NCBI RefSeq assembly: GCF_900116015.1
Contig: NZ_FOYH01000002.1
Coordinates: forward strand, 209,163-273,162
DNA: 64,000 nt
Direction of reading: 5' to 3'
From: Enterobacter sp. kpr-6
GTDB lineage: Bacteria > Pseudomonadota > Gammaproteobacteria > Enterobacterales > Enterobacteriaceae
The position numbers and the translations under genes were made by a program. Below the pieces are notes generated by a model, which did not search any database, was not told the origin of the DNA, and saw only the letters and a program-made list of their open reading frames with translations. Position 1 is the first letter of the stretch; every line of letters starts with the position of its first letter. Below, piece after piece: positions 21,918 through 30,332 of this stretch.

Positions 21918-22508
21918 TTAGATCTTCATTTTTCCGCTCAGCGCCAGATGCTGGATCAGCATGATGGTTTTCGCATCTTCGATTTCACCGCTTCTGACCG
22001 CCGCCAGCGCGCGCTCAAATGGCCATTCCAGCACTTCGATATCTTCACCCTCTTCCGCCAGTCCGCCACCCTCGCTTGTACGCTGATGATCTTCATAATG
22101 GGCGATGAACAGATAGAGTTTTTCGGTCACGGAACCGGGGCTCATATAAGTTTCGAACACCTTTTCGGCGTCGGTGATGTGGTAGCCGGTTTCTTCCTGG
22201 GCTTCCGCCACAATGCGCTCTTCCGGGGAACTGTCATCCAGCAGGCCCGCTGCCGCCTCAATTAAGAAACCGTTGTGACCGTTGATATAAACCGGAAAGC
22301 GGAACTGGCGGGTTAACACGACGCTGTTTTTCGTCTGGTTATAGAGTAAAACCGCCGCGCCATTGCCACGGTCATAGGCTTCACGGCTCTGTGGCTGCCA
22401 GACGCCATCCCGACGGCGCAGCTCGAAATCAAATTTTTTCAGCACGTACCAGTTATCGGAGAGCAATTTTTCTTTGATGTTGCGAACGACCGGCTCATCT
22501 TTGTTCAC
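21918..22508 (-). CDS. nudK: Nudix hydrolase, NudK-like (GDP-mannose pyrophosphatase family)
   Basis: The product has 196 residues. The start is a GTG at 22508 with AAGGAG eight nt upstream, and a perfect TATAAT -10 lies at 22547-22542. It is clearly homologous to E. coli NudK (191 residues): KLLSDNWYVLKKFDFEL, YDRGNGAAVLLYN, TYMSPGSVTEKLYLFIA and GEDIEVLEWPFERAL all have counterparts. The Nudix box is at residues 88-109 (GLLDDSSPEERIVAEAQEETGY in two parts), with EE at 105-106 retained. A glutamate present in E. coli NudK at box position 7 is serine here. NudK hydrolyses GDP-mannose; whether this copy is orthologous or a related ADP-sugar hydrolase is uncertain. Confidence 0.8.
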   Translation of the reverse strand: MNKDEPVVRNIKEKLLSDNWYVLKKFDFELRRRDGVWQPQSREAYDRGNGAAVLLYNQTKNSVVLTRQFRFPVYINGHNGFLIEAAAGLLDDSSPEERIVAEAQEETGYHITDAEKVFETYMSPGSVTEKLYLFIAHYEDHQRTSEGGGLAEEGEDIEVLEWPFERALAAVRSGEIEDAKTIMLIQHLALSGKMKI

Positions 22509-22669
22509 GCTTCTTTCTCCTTGGATTTTTTAAGAGCAAAAATTATAGCGGCACAACCCGCCGCAAAACAGGCCGCTGTGCTTTAATCAATGAAGCTTTA
22601 AGGCTGTTCTTACATTTCTGACCGATGAGTAAGATACACTGGGCTTATCCCCTTAGAAGAGAAAAAAGG

Positions 22670-23569
22670 ATGACAACAATCCCTGCCAGCTTACTGATCC
22701 TGAACGGCAAAAGTGCCGATAACGCCCTGCTGCGCGAAGCGGTTTCCCTGCTGCGCACGGAAGGCGTCGAACTTCATGTGCGCGTGACCTGGGAAAAAGG
22801 TGATGCAGAGCGCTATGTCAAAGAAGCGGTAAGCCTTGGCGTGGCCACGGTGATCGCCGGTGGCGGCGACGGCACCATTAATGAAGTGGCGACCGCGCTG
22901 CATAAGACCGCGGGCGAAAATGCCCCGGCGCTCGGCATTCTGCCGCTCGGTACGGCGAATGATTTTGCCACCAGCACTGCGATCCCGGAGGCGCTGGATA
23001 AGGCGCTGCAACTGGCGATTATCGGCAAAGCGGTGCCGGTAGATATCGTCCAGGTGAACGATGAAACCTGTTTTATCAATATGGCGACCGGCGGGTTCGG
23101 TACGCGGATCACCACCGAAACGCCGGAAAAACTGAAGGCTGCACTCGGCGGGGTTTCTTACCTTGTTCACGGGTTAATGCGCATGGACACGCTCAAGCCT
23201 GACCGCTGTGAAATCCACAGCGATGACTTTCAGTGGGAAGGCGACGCGCTGGTGATTGGCATCGGTAACGGCCGTCAGGCGGGTGGCGGCCAGCAACTGT
23301 GCCCGGATGCGCTGATTGATGATGGCCTGCTGGATCTGCGCATTTTTACCGGCGACGAGCTGCTACCCGCGCTGTTCACCACCCTGACAAAACCGGAAGA
23401 CAGCCCGAATATTGTGGATTCCAGAGCGGCGTGGTTTAAAATCACCGCCCCGCATGAAATTACCTTTAACCTCGACGGCGAGCCGCTGAGCGGCCAGGAA
23501 TTTCATATCCGCGTGCTGCCCGGCGCGCTGACATGCCGCCTGCCGCCGGACTGCCCGCTGCTGAGTTGA
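22670..23569 (+). CDS. yegS: Lipid kinase YegS
   Basis: The start is the ATG at 22670, giving 299 residues, exactly the E. coli length. The in-frame ATG at 22625 adds 15 non-conserved residues. It is a member of the diacylglycerol-kinase fold family. The nucleotide motif [13 protein letters not shown] lies at about residues 63-75, and [11 protein letters not shown] and [16 protein letters not shown] are conserved. E. coli YegS phosphorylates phosphatidylglycerol in vitro and needs Mg2+. It is divergent from the nudK-like gene. Confidence 0.94.
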   Translation: MTTIPASLLILNGKSADNALLREAVSLLRTEGVELHVRVTWEKGDAERYVKEAVSLGVATVIAGGGDGTINEVATALHKTAGENAPALGILPLGTANDFATSTAIPEALDKALQLAIIGKAVPVDIVQVNDETCFINMATGGFGTRITTETPEKLKAALGGVSYLVHGLMRMDTLKPDRCEIHSDDFQWEGDALVIGIGNGRQAGGGQQLCPDALIDDGLLDLRIFTGDELLPALFTTLTKPEDSPNIVDSRAAWFKITAPHEITFNLDGEPLSGQEFHIRVLPGALTCRLPPDCPLLS

Positions 23570-23614
23570 TGTGGATTGCCGGGCGGCGCGCATTTGCCCC
23601 ACCCGGCAACTCCC

Positions 23615-24388
23615 TTAATACGCCGCCACCTCCCGCGCCATTTCCCGGCTGTACTGCTGGCTGGCATTGACCAGCATCTGCGTGTACTCCGTTTGTGCCG
23701 CGCCGCTGACCAGCGCATCCACGGTCAGCGTCTCTAAAATTTTCCCGTACTGCATCACCGCGACTTTCTGGCACAGATGGGCGATCACCCCCAGATCGTG
23801 GGTCACCATCAGGTAGGTCAGCTTCGACTCCTGGTGCAGCTCCGCCAGCAGGTTGAGGATCTCCGCCTGCACCGAGACATCCAGCGCCGAAGTCGGTTCA
23901 TCGAGCAACAGCACCTGCGGTTCAAGGATCAGCGCGCGGGCAATCGCCACGCGCTGACGCTGGCCGCCGGACAACTGGTGCGGGAAGCGGTCACGGAAGG
24001 CGCGATTTAACCCCACCCTGTCGAGCAGAGTATTAATCCGCCGATCGCGTTCAGTAATGCCATGAATGTGCAGCGGTTCTTCGAGAATATCGCCGATCGT
24101 GTGACGCGGATGCAGCGAGCCATAGGGGTCCTGAAACACCATCTGTACCTGGCGGCAGCGCGCCTGGCTGATGCGGTGTTCAAGCTGCTGGCCGTTGATC
24201 GCAAGCTCCCCCTGCCAGTGGGTGAATAACCCCGCCAGGCATTTCAGTACCGTGGTTTTGCCGGAACCGGACTCCCCCACCAGGCCGTAAATCTCGCCCG
24301 GTTTAACGTGAAAACTAACGTCATTGAGCACCTGATTGCGCTTTTCGCCTTCGCCGAACTCCAGATTTAACTGTTTAACTTCAATCAT
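23615..24388 (-). CDS. Peptide-type ABC transporter ATP-binding protein (DppF/OppF-like)
   Basis: The product has 257 residues with complete ABC motifs: Walker A GLVGESGSGKTT (about 35-46), signature LSGGQRQRVAIARAL (about 138-152), Walker B VLLLDEPTSALDVS, and the H-loop in LMVTHDLG. It has the short C-terminus of the oligopeptide/nickel family. It is the last gene of a six-gene minus-strand operon, 10 nt after the partner ATPase. It should form the NBD heterodimer with the gene at 24399-25262. The substrate is not determinable from the ATPase. Confidence 0.9.
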   Translation of the reverse strand: MIEVKQLNLEFGEGEKRNQVLNDVSFHVKPGEIYGLVGESGSGKTTVLKCLAGLFTHWQGELAINGQQLEHRISQARCRQVQMVFQDPYGSLHPRHTIGDILEEPLHIHGITERDRRINTLLDRVGLNRAFRDRFPHQLSGGQRQRVAIARALILEPQVLLLDEPTSALDVSVQAEILNLLAELHQESKLTYLMVTHDLGVIAHLCQKVAVMQYGKILETLTVDALVSGAAQTEYTQMLVNASQQYSREMAREVAAY

Positions 24389-24398
24389 GTTGCGCTCC

Positions 24399-25262
24399 TT
24401 AATCCGTCAGCCAGCGGGTATCGCGTTGCAGCACTGGCAGCACGGGACGGCGATGATGAATTTCCGGCAGCGCGTTAATCAGCCCCTGGGTGTAGGGGTG
24501 CTGCGCCTTATCCAGATCTTTTGCGGCGATGGATTCCACCACCCGCCCGGCGTACATCACCAGCACCCGGTCGCAAAAACTGCGCACCAGGTTGATGTCG
24601 TGACTGATAAAAATCAGCCCGAGGCCACGCGAGGCCACCAGATCGTCGAGCAGGCCGAGCACCTGCAAACGCACCGACACATCCAGCGCCGAGGTGGGTT
24701 CATCGGCGATCACCAGTTCTGGATCGGTGATTAACATCATCGCGATCATGATGCGCTGCCCCTGACCGCCGGAAATCTCATGCGGGTAGAGGCTGTAGAC
24801 GCGCTCCGGCTGGCGGATGCGCACCACGTCGAGCATCTCCAGTACTTTGGCTTTCGCCTCGGCCTTGCGCCCCGGATGGTGCGTCAGCCAGGCTTCGGCA
24901 ATCTGATCGCCCACGCACACTACCGGGTTCAGGGAGTATTTCGGGTCCTGCATAATCATTGAAATGCGCTTGCCGCGCACGGTGCGCATCTGCGCTTCGC
25001 TGACATTACGCAAATCAATGTCGCCAAAGTGCATCCGTTCGGCGGTGATGCGCGCTTTGGCCGGATGCAGACGCATTAACGCCCGGCCAACGGTGGATTT
25101 ACCGGAACCGGATTCGCCGACAATCGCCAGCTTTTCCCGGCCCAACTGGAAGGAGACGCCGCGCACCGCGTTCGTCACCGTACGCCCGTTAACAAAATCG
25201 ACGTGGAGATCGCGCACGTCGAGCAGGGGCGCGTTATTCGCTGCGAGGATCGAGGATGTCAC
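24399..25262 (-). CDS. Peptide-type ABC transporter ATP-binding protein (DppD/OppD-like)
   Basis: The product has 287 residues if started at the GTG at 25262, which has TTAGGAG 9 nt upstream. The ATG at 25271 would lie directly against the AGGAG and is less likely. Motifs are Walker A AIVGESGSGKST, signature ISGGQGQRIMIAMML, Walker B LVIADEPTSALDVS and the H-loop FISHDINL. The start lies inside the 3' end of the permease gene, so translation is coupled. The signature (GGQGQR) differs from the canonical GGQRQR of its partner. Confidence 0.9.
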   Translation of the reverse strand: MTSSILAANNAPLLDVRDLHVDFVNGRTVTNAVRGVSFQLGREKLAIVGESGSGKSTVGRALMRLHPAKARITAERMHFGDIDLRNVSEAQMRTVRGKRISMIMQDPKYSLNPVVCVGDQIAEAWLTHHPGRKAEAKAKVLEMLDVVRIRQPERVYSLYPHEISGGQGQRIMIAMMLITDPELVIADEPTSALDVSVRLQVLGLLDDLVASRGLGLIFISHDINLVRSFCDRVLVMYAGRVVESIAAKDLDKAQHPYTQGLINALPEIHHRRPVLPVLQRDTRWLTD

Positions 25263-26139
25263 GTAGGCCATCTCCTAAGAAGTTGAACGCCAGGCTGTTG
25301 ATCAGGATCGCCAGCCCCGGAATAGTCACCACCCACCAGCACTCCATCATGTAGGTGCGACCGCTGGAGATCATCGCGCCCCACTCCGGCTCCGGCGGCT
25401 GTGCACCGAGGCCGAGGAAGCCGAGTCCGGCGGCGGTCAGGATGATCCCCGCCATGTTCATGGTGATACGGATAATCACCGACGGCAGGCACAGCGGCAC
25501 AATGTGACGCCACAGTACGCGTACCGGGGACGCCCCCTGCAACCGCACCGCCGAGATAAAATCGGCCTGCCGCAGCGAGAGGGTTTCGGCGCGCGCCAGA
25601 CGCGCAATGGGCGGCCAGGCGGTGAGGGTAATTGCGATCACCACATGCTCAAGTCCGGGGCCGAGGGCCGCGACAAACGCCAGCGCCAGCACCAGGCTTG
25701 GGAAGGAGATGAAAATATCGGTGACGCGCATCAGCACCATATCGACCTTGCCGCCAAAATAGCCTGCGGTAACGCCGAGCAGCAGCCCGAGCGGGCCGAC
25801 GGTGACCGACACCAGCAGCACGATGTAGAGCGTAATGCGCGAGCCATACACCAGGCGGCTGAAGATATCGCGCCCGAATTCGTCGGTGCCGAACCAGTGC
25901 TGCGCGTTGGGAGCCACCAGCGCGCTGTTCAGATCCTGCACCAGCGGATTGTAAGGGGCGATCCACGGCGCAAAGGTCGCCACGATCAGCAGCAGGAAGA
26001 TAATCCCGCCGCCAATGGCGGTCAGCGGGTTGCGCGACATTTTGCCGAGAAAATGCCCGCTGCGCGTGAGCAGCCGCTTCATGCGCTGGCTTTTTTCGTT
26101 CACCGGGCCATTCACCGGCGTATCCAGAGAAACCGTCAT
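25234..26139 (-). CDS. Peptide-type ABC transporter permease (DppC-like)
   Basis: The product has 301 residues, with an N-terminal cytosolic segment, TM1 at about 40-60 (LTAIGGGIIFLLLIVATFAPW), a conserved FGTDEFGRDIFSRLVYGSR stretch after it, and about five further helices. The EAA-like loop ETLSLRQADFISAVRLQGAS contacts the ATPase. It starts 4 nt inside the upstream permease gene (ATGA overlap) and its 3' end overlaps the following ATPase gene. It forms the translocation channel with the DppB-like subunit. Confidence 0.91.
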   Translation of the reverse strand: MTVSLDTPVNGPVNEKSQRMKRLLTRSGHFLGKMSRNPLTAIGGGIIFLLLIVATFAPWIAPYNPLVQDLNSALVAPNAQHWFGTDEFGRDIFSRLVYGSRITLYIVLLVSVTVGPLGLLLGVTAGYFGGKVDMVLMRVTDIFISFPSLVLALAFVAALGPGLEHVVIAITLTAWPPIARLARAETLSLRQADFISAVRLQGASPVRVLWRHIVPLCLPSVIIRITMNMAGIILTAAGLGFLGLGAQPPEPEWGAMISSGRTYMMECWWVVTIPGLAILINSLAFNFLGDGLRDILDPRSE

Positions 26140-27176
26140 GATTTTGTCCTCGGATCAAAGAGTTGATAGAGCATGTCGGAGAGCAGGTTGAGCATCACGA
26201 AGATCACCCCCACCAGCAGCACGCAGCCCATCACCGCATTCATGTCGCCCAGCAGCAGGCTACTGGTGAGATAGGAGCCGAAGCCGGGCCAGGAGAAGAC
26301 GGTTTCGATCAGCACCGCGCCTTCCAGCAGCGAGCCGTAGGCCAGCGCCACCACGGTCAGCAGTTGCACCAGGATGTTGCGAAACGCGTGATTCCAGATC
26401 ACCTGCCGCTCGGTTAAGCCTTTGACGCGGGCGGTGATGATGAACTCCTGCGACAATTGCGCCAGCATAAAGCTGCGGGTCATACGGCTGATGTAAGCCA
26501 GCGAGTGAAAACCAAGCAGCGAGGCGGGCAGCACCAGGTGATTCAGCGCGTTCCAGAACACCTGTGAATTTCCGGCCAGCAGCGCATCGATGGTCATCAG
26601 CCCGGTGCGACGCGGCACAAGGCCGTCGAGCCCCAGATCGATGCGCCCTGCGCCACCCACCCAGCCAAGCCAGGCGTAAAACAGCAGCAGGCCCATCATC
26701 CCCACCCAGAAAATCGGCGTGGAGTAGCCGGCAAGACTGATAATGCGCACCACGTAATCGGAGAGGCTGTTGCGCCGCGCCGCCGCCAGCACGCCCAGCG
26801 GAATGCCGAGGCCCGCGCCGACGATGATCGCCATCGTCGCCAGTTCCAGCGTCGCCGGGAAGACGCGCACGATGTCGTCCATCACCGGTTTCCCGGTCAG
26901 CAGCGCGTTGCCTAAATCGCCGTGCAGCAGGTTGGAGAAATAAATGCCGAACTGGGTCAGCAACGATTTATCAAAGCCGAGTTGCTGATAAACCTGGTTA
27001 TAGGTGCTCTGGTCGGCGTCCGGGCCGACAATCGCCAGCACCGGATCGATGGGCATCACGCGGCCAATAAAAAAGGTCAGCAGCAGCAGGCCGAACAGCG
27101 TCACCAGTACCTGCGTCAGCCGCTTCGAGAAGCGCCGGGCGCGGGAGCCTGGGGCTAAAATTGCCATACTCATCAT
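26136..27176 (-). CDS. Peptide-type ABC transporter permease (DppB-like)
   Basis: The product has up to 346 residues. Three candidate ATGs (27176, 27173, 27167) follow a GGAGG; the second has the better spacing. Six helices are predicted, with the family features RVMPIDPVLAIVGPDAD after TM1 and SQEFIITARVKGLTERQVIWNHAFRN as the EAA loop. It overlaps the stop of the binding-protein gene by 4 nt and the next permease by 4 nt. It belongs to the DppB/OppB branch, whose members import di- and oligopeptides, nickel or some sugars. Confidence 0.91.
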   Translation of the reverse strand: MMSMAILAPGSRARRFSKRLTQVLVTLFGLLLLTFFIGRVMPIDPVLAIVGPDADQSTYNQVYQQLGFDKSLLTQFGIYFSNLLHGDLGNALLTGKPVMDDIVRVFPATLELATMAIIVGAGLGIPLGVLAAARRNSLSDYVVRIISLAGYSTPIFWVGMMGLLLFYAWLGWVGGAGRIDLGLDGLVPRRTGLMTIDALLAGNSQVFWNALNHLVLPASLLGFHSLAYISRMTRSFMLAQLSQEFIITARVKGLTERQVIWNHAFRNILVQLLTVVALAYGSLLEGAVLIETVFSWPGFGSYLTSSLLLGDMNAVMGCVLLVGVIFVMLNLLSDMLYQLFDPRTKS

Positions 27177-28798
27177 GAACCTCCGGAGTTAAGCGGCGCT
27201 TTGTACACCTCGCGCAGGAACGTGGTGGCGGACGGATGCGACTGGAAGTTTTTCACTTCGTTGCGTACCACCACCGAATCCACCATCTGCGAGAGCGGCA
27301 TCAGCGCGGGGATAAGCGCGTCGTAACGGGTCTGGATCTCCTGATATTCCGCCTTCTGTTTCGCCGGATCGCGCTCCAGCAGCGCCCGGTCGATCATCTC
27401 GTTCAGCGGTTTATCGTAGAAGCCGGTGCGCCAGCCCTGGAAGTTGGTCAGCCGCGCCTCGTCGCTGTTGTCCGGGTTGTAGACCAGCGCGCGCAGGCTG
27501 GAGTGTGGATGCGGTTCCACCCCGCTGCCGCCGCGCCCGACCAGCATGTCGAATTTACGCTCGCGCATTGCGCCGTAAATCTGGTTGCCGGTTCCGGTGA
27601 TGATTTTGGCGTTAATCCCCGCCTGCATCAGGGTGGACTGCACCGCGATGGCGATATTCAGGAACGGCTGATCCGCCAGTACCCGCAGCGTGGTGTCAAA
27701 CCCGTCCGGGTAGCCCGCTTCCGCCAGCAGTTTTTTGGCTTTCGGGATATCAAGCGCATAGCCAGGGTCCGGCAGCGTGGAGGGCATACCGGCTTTGATC
27801 GGACGCTGGTGCAGCACGCCGTAGCCCGGCATCAGCGCTTTGTTGATGCCCTGATAATCCACCAGATAGCGCACCGCTTCGCGTACTTTCGGATTGGCAA
27901 AATGCGGCTCTTTCATGCTCATCGCCACGTAATAGACCGTGCCCTTTTGCACCGCTTCAACAGTGACATCCGGATCTTTACGCAGCGCGTTGATGTCAGA
28001 AACCGCCATGTTGTTGGCGATATCCAGATCGCCTTTGGCAATCATCAGACGCAGGGTTTGCGACTCCTGGAAATGGCGCAGCACCACGCGGTTCATCTTC
28101 GGTGGCTCGCGCCAGTAATCGGCGTTGCGCTTCATGCGCAGCACATCTTTCGCCTGCCAGGTTTCCAGCGTGAACGGGCCGGAACCCGCTTCGTTGGTGG
28201 TCAGCCAGCGGTTGCCCCAGTCGTTGTTCACTTCGTGCGTCTGCACGGTTTTGCTGTCCAGCACGCCGAGATTGCCGAGCGCGCCGAGGGAGTAAATCAC
28301 CAGTTGCGGATCGTTGGCCTTCGGCAGGCGGATCTGCACGGTGTAGTCATCGGGGGCGCTGACCTGCTCATCGATGTTTTTCTTGCTAAAGCCATAGGAC
28401 TTCCACACCGACGCCTGCGCGAGGTTCAGGTGCAGCAGGCGGCGCATCGACCACACCACATCCTGCGCGGTGAGCGGGTTGCCGGAGTGGAACTTCACAT
28501 TTTTCCGCAGGTGGAACGTGAGCATTTTACCGTCGGGGCTGATATCCCAGGATTCAGCCAGCGCCGGTTTGACGTTGGTGAGCTCGTTAGCATCCAGTTC
28601 CACCAATGAATCGTAGAGATTGACCACAATGCCGACCACTTCGTTACCGGTCATCGCCGCCGGATCGAGGGTCAGCAGGTTATTCATATTCATGCCGATG
28701 ATAAGCTGATCAGGGGGCGTTTTTGCCAGCGCCGCCCCGCTGCCCGTCATCAGCGAGAGCGCCAGCAGGCACGCTCCCGCAAGAGAGGTTATTTTCAT
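27173..28798 (-). CDS. Periplasmic substrate-binding protein, SBP family 5 (DppA/OppA-like)
   Basis: The product has 541 residues, starting with a Sec signal peptide whose likely cleavage is after ALA-25 (MKITSLAGACLLALSL then GAALA|K). The mature part has the family-5 core: PALAESWDISPDGKMLTFHLRKNVKFHSGNPLTAQDVV and later KVREAVRYLVDYQGIN (shown in pieces by position about 75-125 and 305-320). It delivers substrate to the two permeases encoded downstream. It follows the enolase-family gene by 33 nt. The binding-site residues that would separate peptide from sugar-acid or glutathione binders could not be judged by eye. Confidence 0.9.
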   Translation of the reverse strand: MKITSLAGACLLALSLMTGSGAALAKTPPDQLIIGMNMNNLLTLDPAAMTGNEVVGIVVNLYDSLVELDANELTNVKPALAESWDISPDGKMLTFHLRKNVKFHSGNPLTAQDVVWSMRRLLHLNLAQASVWKSYGFSKKNIDEQVSAPDDYTVQIRLPKANDPQLVIYSLGALGNLGVLDSKTVQTHEVNNDWGNRWLTTNEAGSGPFTLETWQAKDVLRMKRNADYWREPPKMNRVVLRHFQESQTLRLMIAKGDLDIANNMAVSDINALRKDPDVTVEAVQKGTVYYVAMSMKEPHFANPKVREAVRYLVDYQGINKALMPGYGVLHQRPIKAGMPSTLPDPGYALDIPKAKKLLAEAGYPDGFDTTLRVLADQPFLNIAIAVQSTLMQAGINAKIITGTGNQIYGAMRERKFDMLVGRGGSGVEPHPHSSLRALVYNPDNSDEARLTNFQGWRTGFYDKPLNEMIDRALLERDPAKQKAEYQEIQTRYDALIPALMPLSQMVDSVVVRNEVKNFQSHPSATTFLREVYKAPLNSGGS

Positions 28799-28831
28799 GT
28801 ATACCGCCGTAGGGTAAGAAGTTGTTATGCG

Positions 28832-29986
28832 TCAGTCGTGGCTGACAGTATTGGCTTCGATATACGCAAAATTAATGTCTTCACCCAGTCCCGGGCCCTG
28901 TGGCAGATGAACAAATCCGTCGTCATCCATAGGATCAACAATGCTGTTGAGGTAAGCCGCAGGCTCGTCGTAATCAAGGAACGGGTGCAGCAGGCCACGC
29001 TCGTACCAGCGGCAGTTTTTGATCGCGCCGACCACCGCCAGACTTGCCGCGCCGTTGCCGTGCACTTCGCAATCCATGCCAAAGGCTTCTGCGAGGCTGG
29101 CGACTTTCATCGTTGGCGAGATGCCGCCGACGCCATTTGAACCGGCACGCAGGATGTCGCACGCGCCCGCTTTCACCCAGTCGGCGCGGCTGTGGTGCTT
29201 CCCGCCGAGGCTTTCCGGCCCGATGATCGGAATAGAGAGGTTTTCTGCCAGCCACGCGTAGGAGGACATGCTCTCTTCTTCCATCGGCTCTTCAAACCAG
29301 GCGAAGTCGAGTTTTTCCAGCTCTTTGCCGATATACAGCGCTTCGGTGCGGCTGTACCAGTGGTAGCCGTCGATCATCAAATCGATGTCCGGGCCGACCG
29401 CTTCACGCACGGCGGCGCAGGCTTTGACGTCCATTTTCGGGTTTGGCGCAAAGGAGACGGGCGGCATCCAGGTGTGCAGTTTGATCGCTTTATAGCCGCG
29501 CGCGACCAGTTTTTCGGCAAAGCTGGCATATTCTTCCGGCGTCGACAGGCCGCCTTCCAGATCGTCACCGCACATGGTGCTGCCGTAGGCAGGCACTTTG
29601 TCGCGGAATCCGCCGAGCAGTTTATAGACCGGCATGTTGAGTTTGCGGCCAATCAGATCCCACAGCGCTTGTTCAACAAACGACAGCGCGCGCTCGGTAA
29701 GCTGGTGTGCGCTCCCGCGCTGCCAGTGCGCCAGATCCTGCCAGATGCGCTCGCGGTTGAACGGGTCCTGACCAATCATCACCTTGCGGAAAAAAGTGTT
29801 AACGACAAAGGGGCGCACCACTTCCGGTGGCGCAAAAGAATATCCCTGAGTGCCATCGTCTGCGGTAATGGTCAGCATAGCCATTTTCGCAAGGCTCTCA
29901 GGCCCCGGATGCGAATGCCCGGCCGTGTCCGAAACACGCCGCGTGGGATACTGAAAGACGGTGACATTAACTGATTCAATTTTCAT
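28832..29986 (-). CDS. Enolase-superfamily enzyme (mandelate racemase / muconate lactonizing type)
   Basis: The start is the ATG at 29986 with AAGGA 6 nt upstream, giving 384 residues. The N-terminal capping domain (about 1-125) is followed by the (beta/alpha)7-barrel. Likely metal ligands are D206 (LMIDGYHW), E232 (FEEP) and E258 (GPESLGG). The second-strand motif is K169-x-H171 (AIKLHTW) instead of the common K-x-K, and a barrel-end histidine, H309, lies in CEVHGNG. It resembles acid-sugar dehydratases of the superfamily; the substrate is unknown. It is the first gene of the operon with a peptide-type importer, so the transporter may bring in its substrate. It is not a recognisable dipeptide epimerase. 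Confidence 0.85.
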   Translation of the reverse strand: MKIESVNVTVFQYPTRRVSDTAGHSHPGPESLAKMAMLTITADDGTQGYSFAPPEVVRPFVVNTFFRKVMIGQDPFNRERIWQDLAHWQRGSAHQLTERALSFVEQALWDLIGRKLNMPVYKLLGGFRDKVPAYGSTMCGDDLEGGLSTPEEYASFAEKLVARGYKAIKLHTWMPPVSFAPNPKMDVKACAAVREAVGPDIDLMIDGYHWYSRTEALYIGKELEKLDFAWFEEPMEEESMSSYAWLAENLSIPIIGPESLGGKHHSRADWVKAGACDILRAGSNGVGGISPTMKVASLAEAFGMDCEVHGNGAASLAVVGAIKNCRWYERGLLHPFLDYDEPAAYLNSIVDPMDDDGFVHLPQGPGLGEDINFAYIEANTVSHD

Positions 29987-30122
29987 GACTAATCCTTGAG
30001 GCAGACGTGAATAAACCTTTTGAAAAGCTGTTTCAGTTATCAATGTATGCAGAAATTTCGCACACTGCCTCAGACAAAGTGCGCTAAGAAGCGATGAATT
30101 ATTGTGCATACGCACGAAGGGG

Positions 30123-30138
30123 TGTGACATTTTCCACA
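30123..30138 (-). promoter_or_regulatory. CRP-like site upstream of the enolase/ABC operon
   Basis: TGTGA-CATTTT-CCACA matches the CRP consensus at 9 of 10 conserved positions. Its centre is about 145 bp upstream of the enolase-family ATG. The promoter itself was not located, so its distance class is unknown. The match suggests catabolite control of the operon. Confidence 0.5.
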
Positions 30139-30180
30139 AAAGCAGGGGGAAGTGTGAGGTGGATCGGAGGGGGTAAAGCA

Positions 30181-30318
30181 CCCTCACCCTGGCCCTCTCC
30201 CTCAGGGAGAGGGAAGTAAAGCACCCTCACCCCGGCCCTCTCCCTTAGGGAGAGGGAGAAAGGCGGGTCCGTGCTCGGGCTGTCCCCTCTCCCACGGGGA
30301 GAGGGTTAGGGTGAGGGG
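30181..30318. repeat. Dispersed palindromic repeat, copy 3 (138 bp)
   Basis: It opens CCCTCACCCTGGCCCTCTCC and closes GGGAGAGGGTTAGGGTGAGGG. A partial duplication of the left end (CACCCTCACCCCGGCCCTCTC) occurs about 42 bp in, followed by the module GGGAGAAAGGCGGGTCCGTG. It ends 14 nt from the fbaB stop codon. Together with the CRP-like site it accounts for most of the 346-bp gap between fbaB and the enolase gene. Confidence 0.9.
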
Positions 30319-30332
30319 GAAGCGATGCCGAA

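Noticed and set aside
27236-28609. 457-codon plus-strand ORF antisense to the binding-protein gene
   Set aside because: The minus-strand gene has a signal peptide and family motifs; the plus frame has none.
23615-29986. Operon considered as a Dpp/Opp orthologue or as a murein-peptide (Ycj/MppA) utilisation system
   Set aside because: Gene order and the enolase-type enzyme differ, and the enzyme lacks the dipeptide-epimerase K-x-K motif, so a specific name would be guesswork.
30046-30062. GAAATTTC palindrome upstream of the enolase operon
   Set aside because: Only 8 bp are symmetric and no matching regulator lies nearby, so it is not distinguishable from chance.
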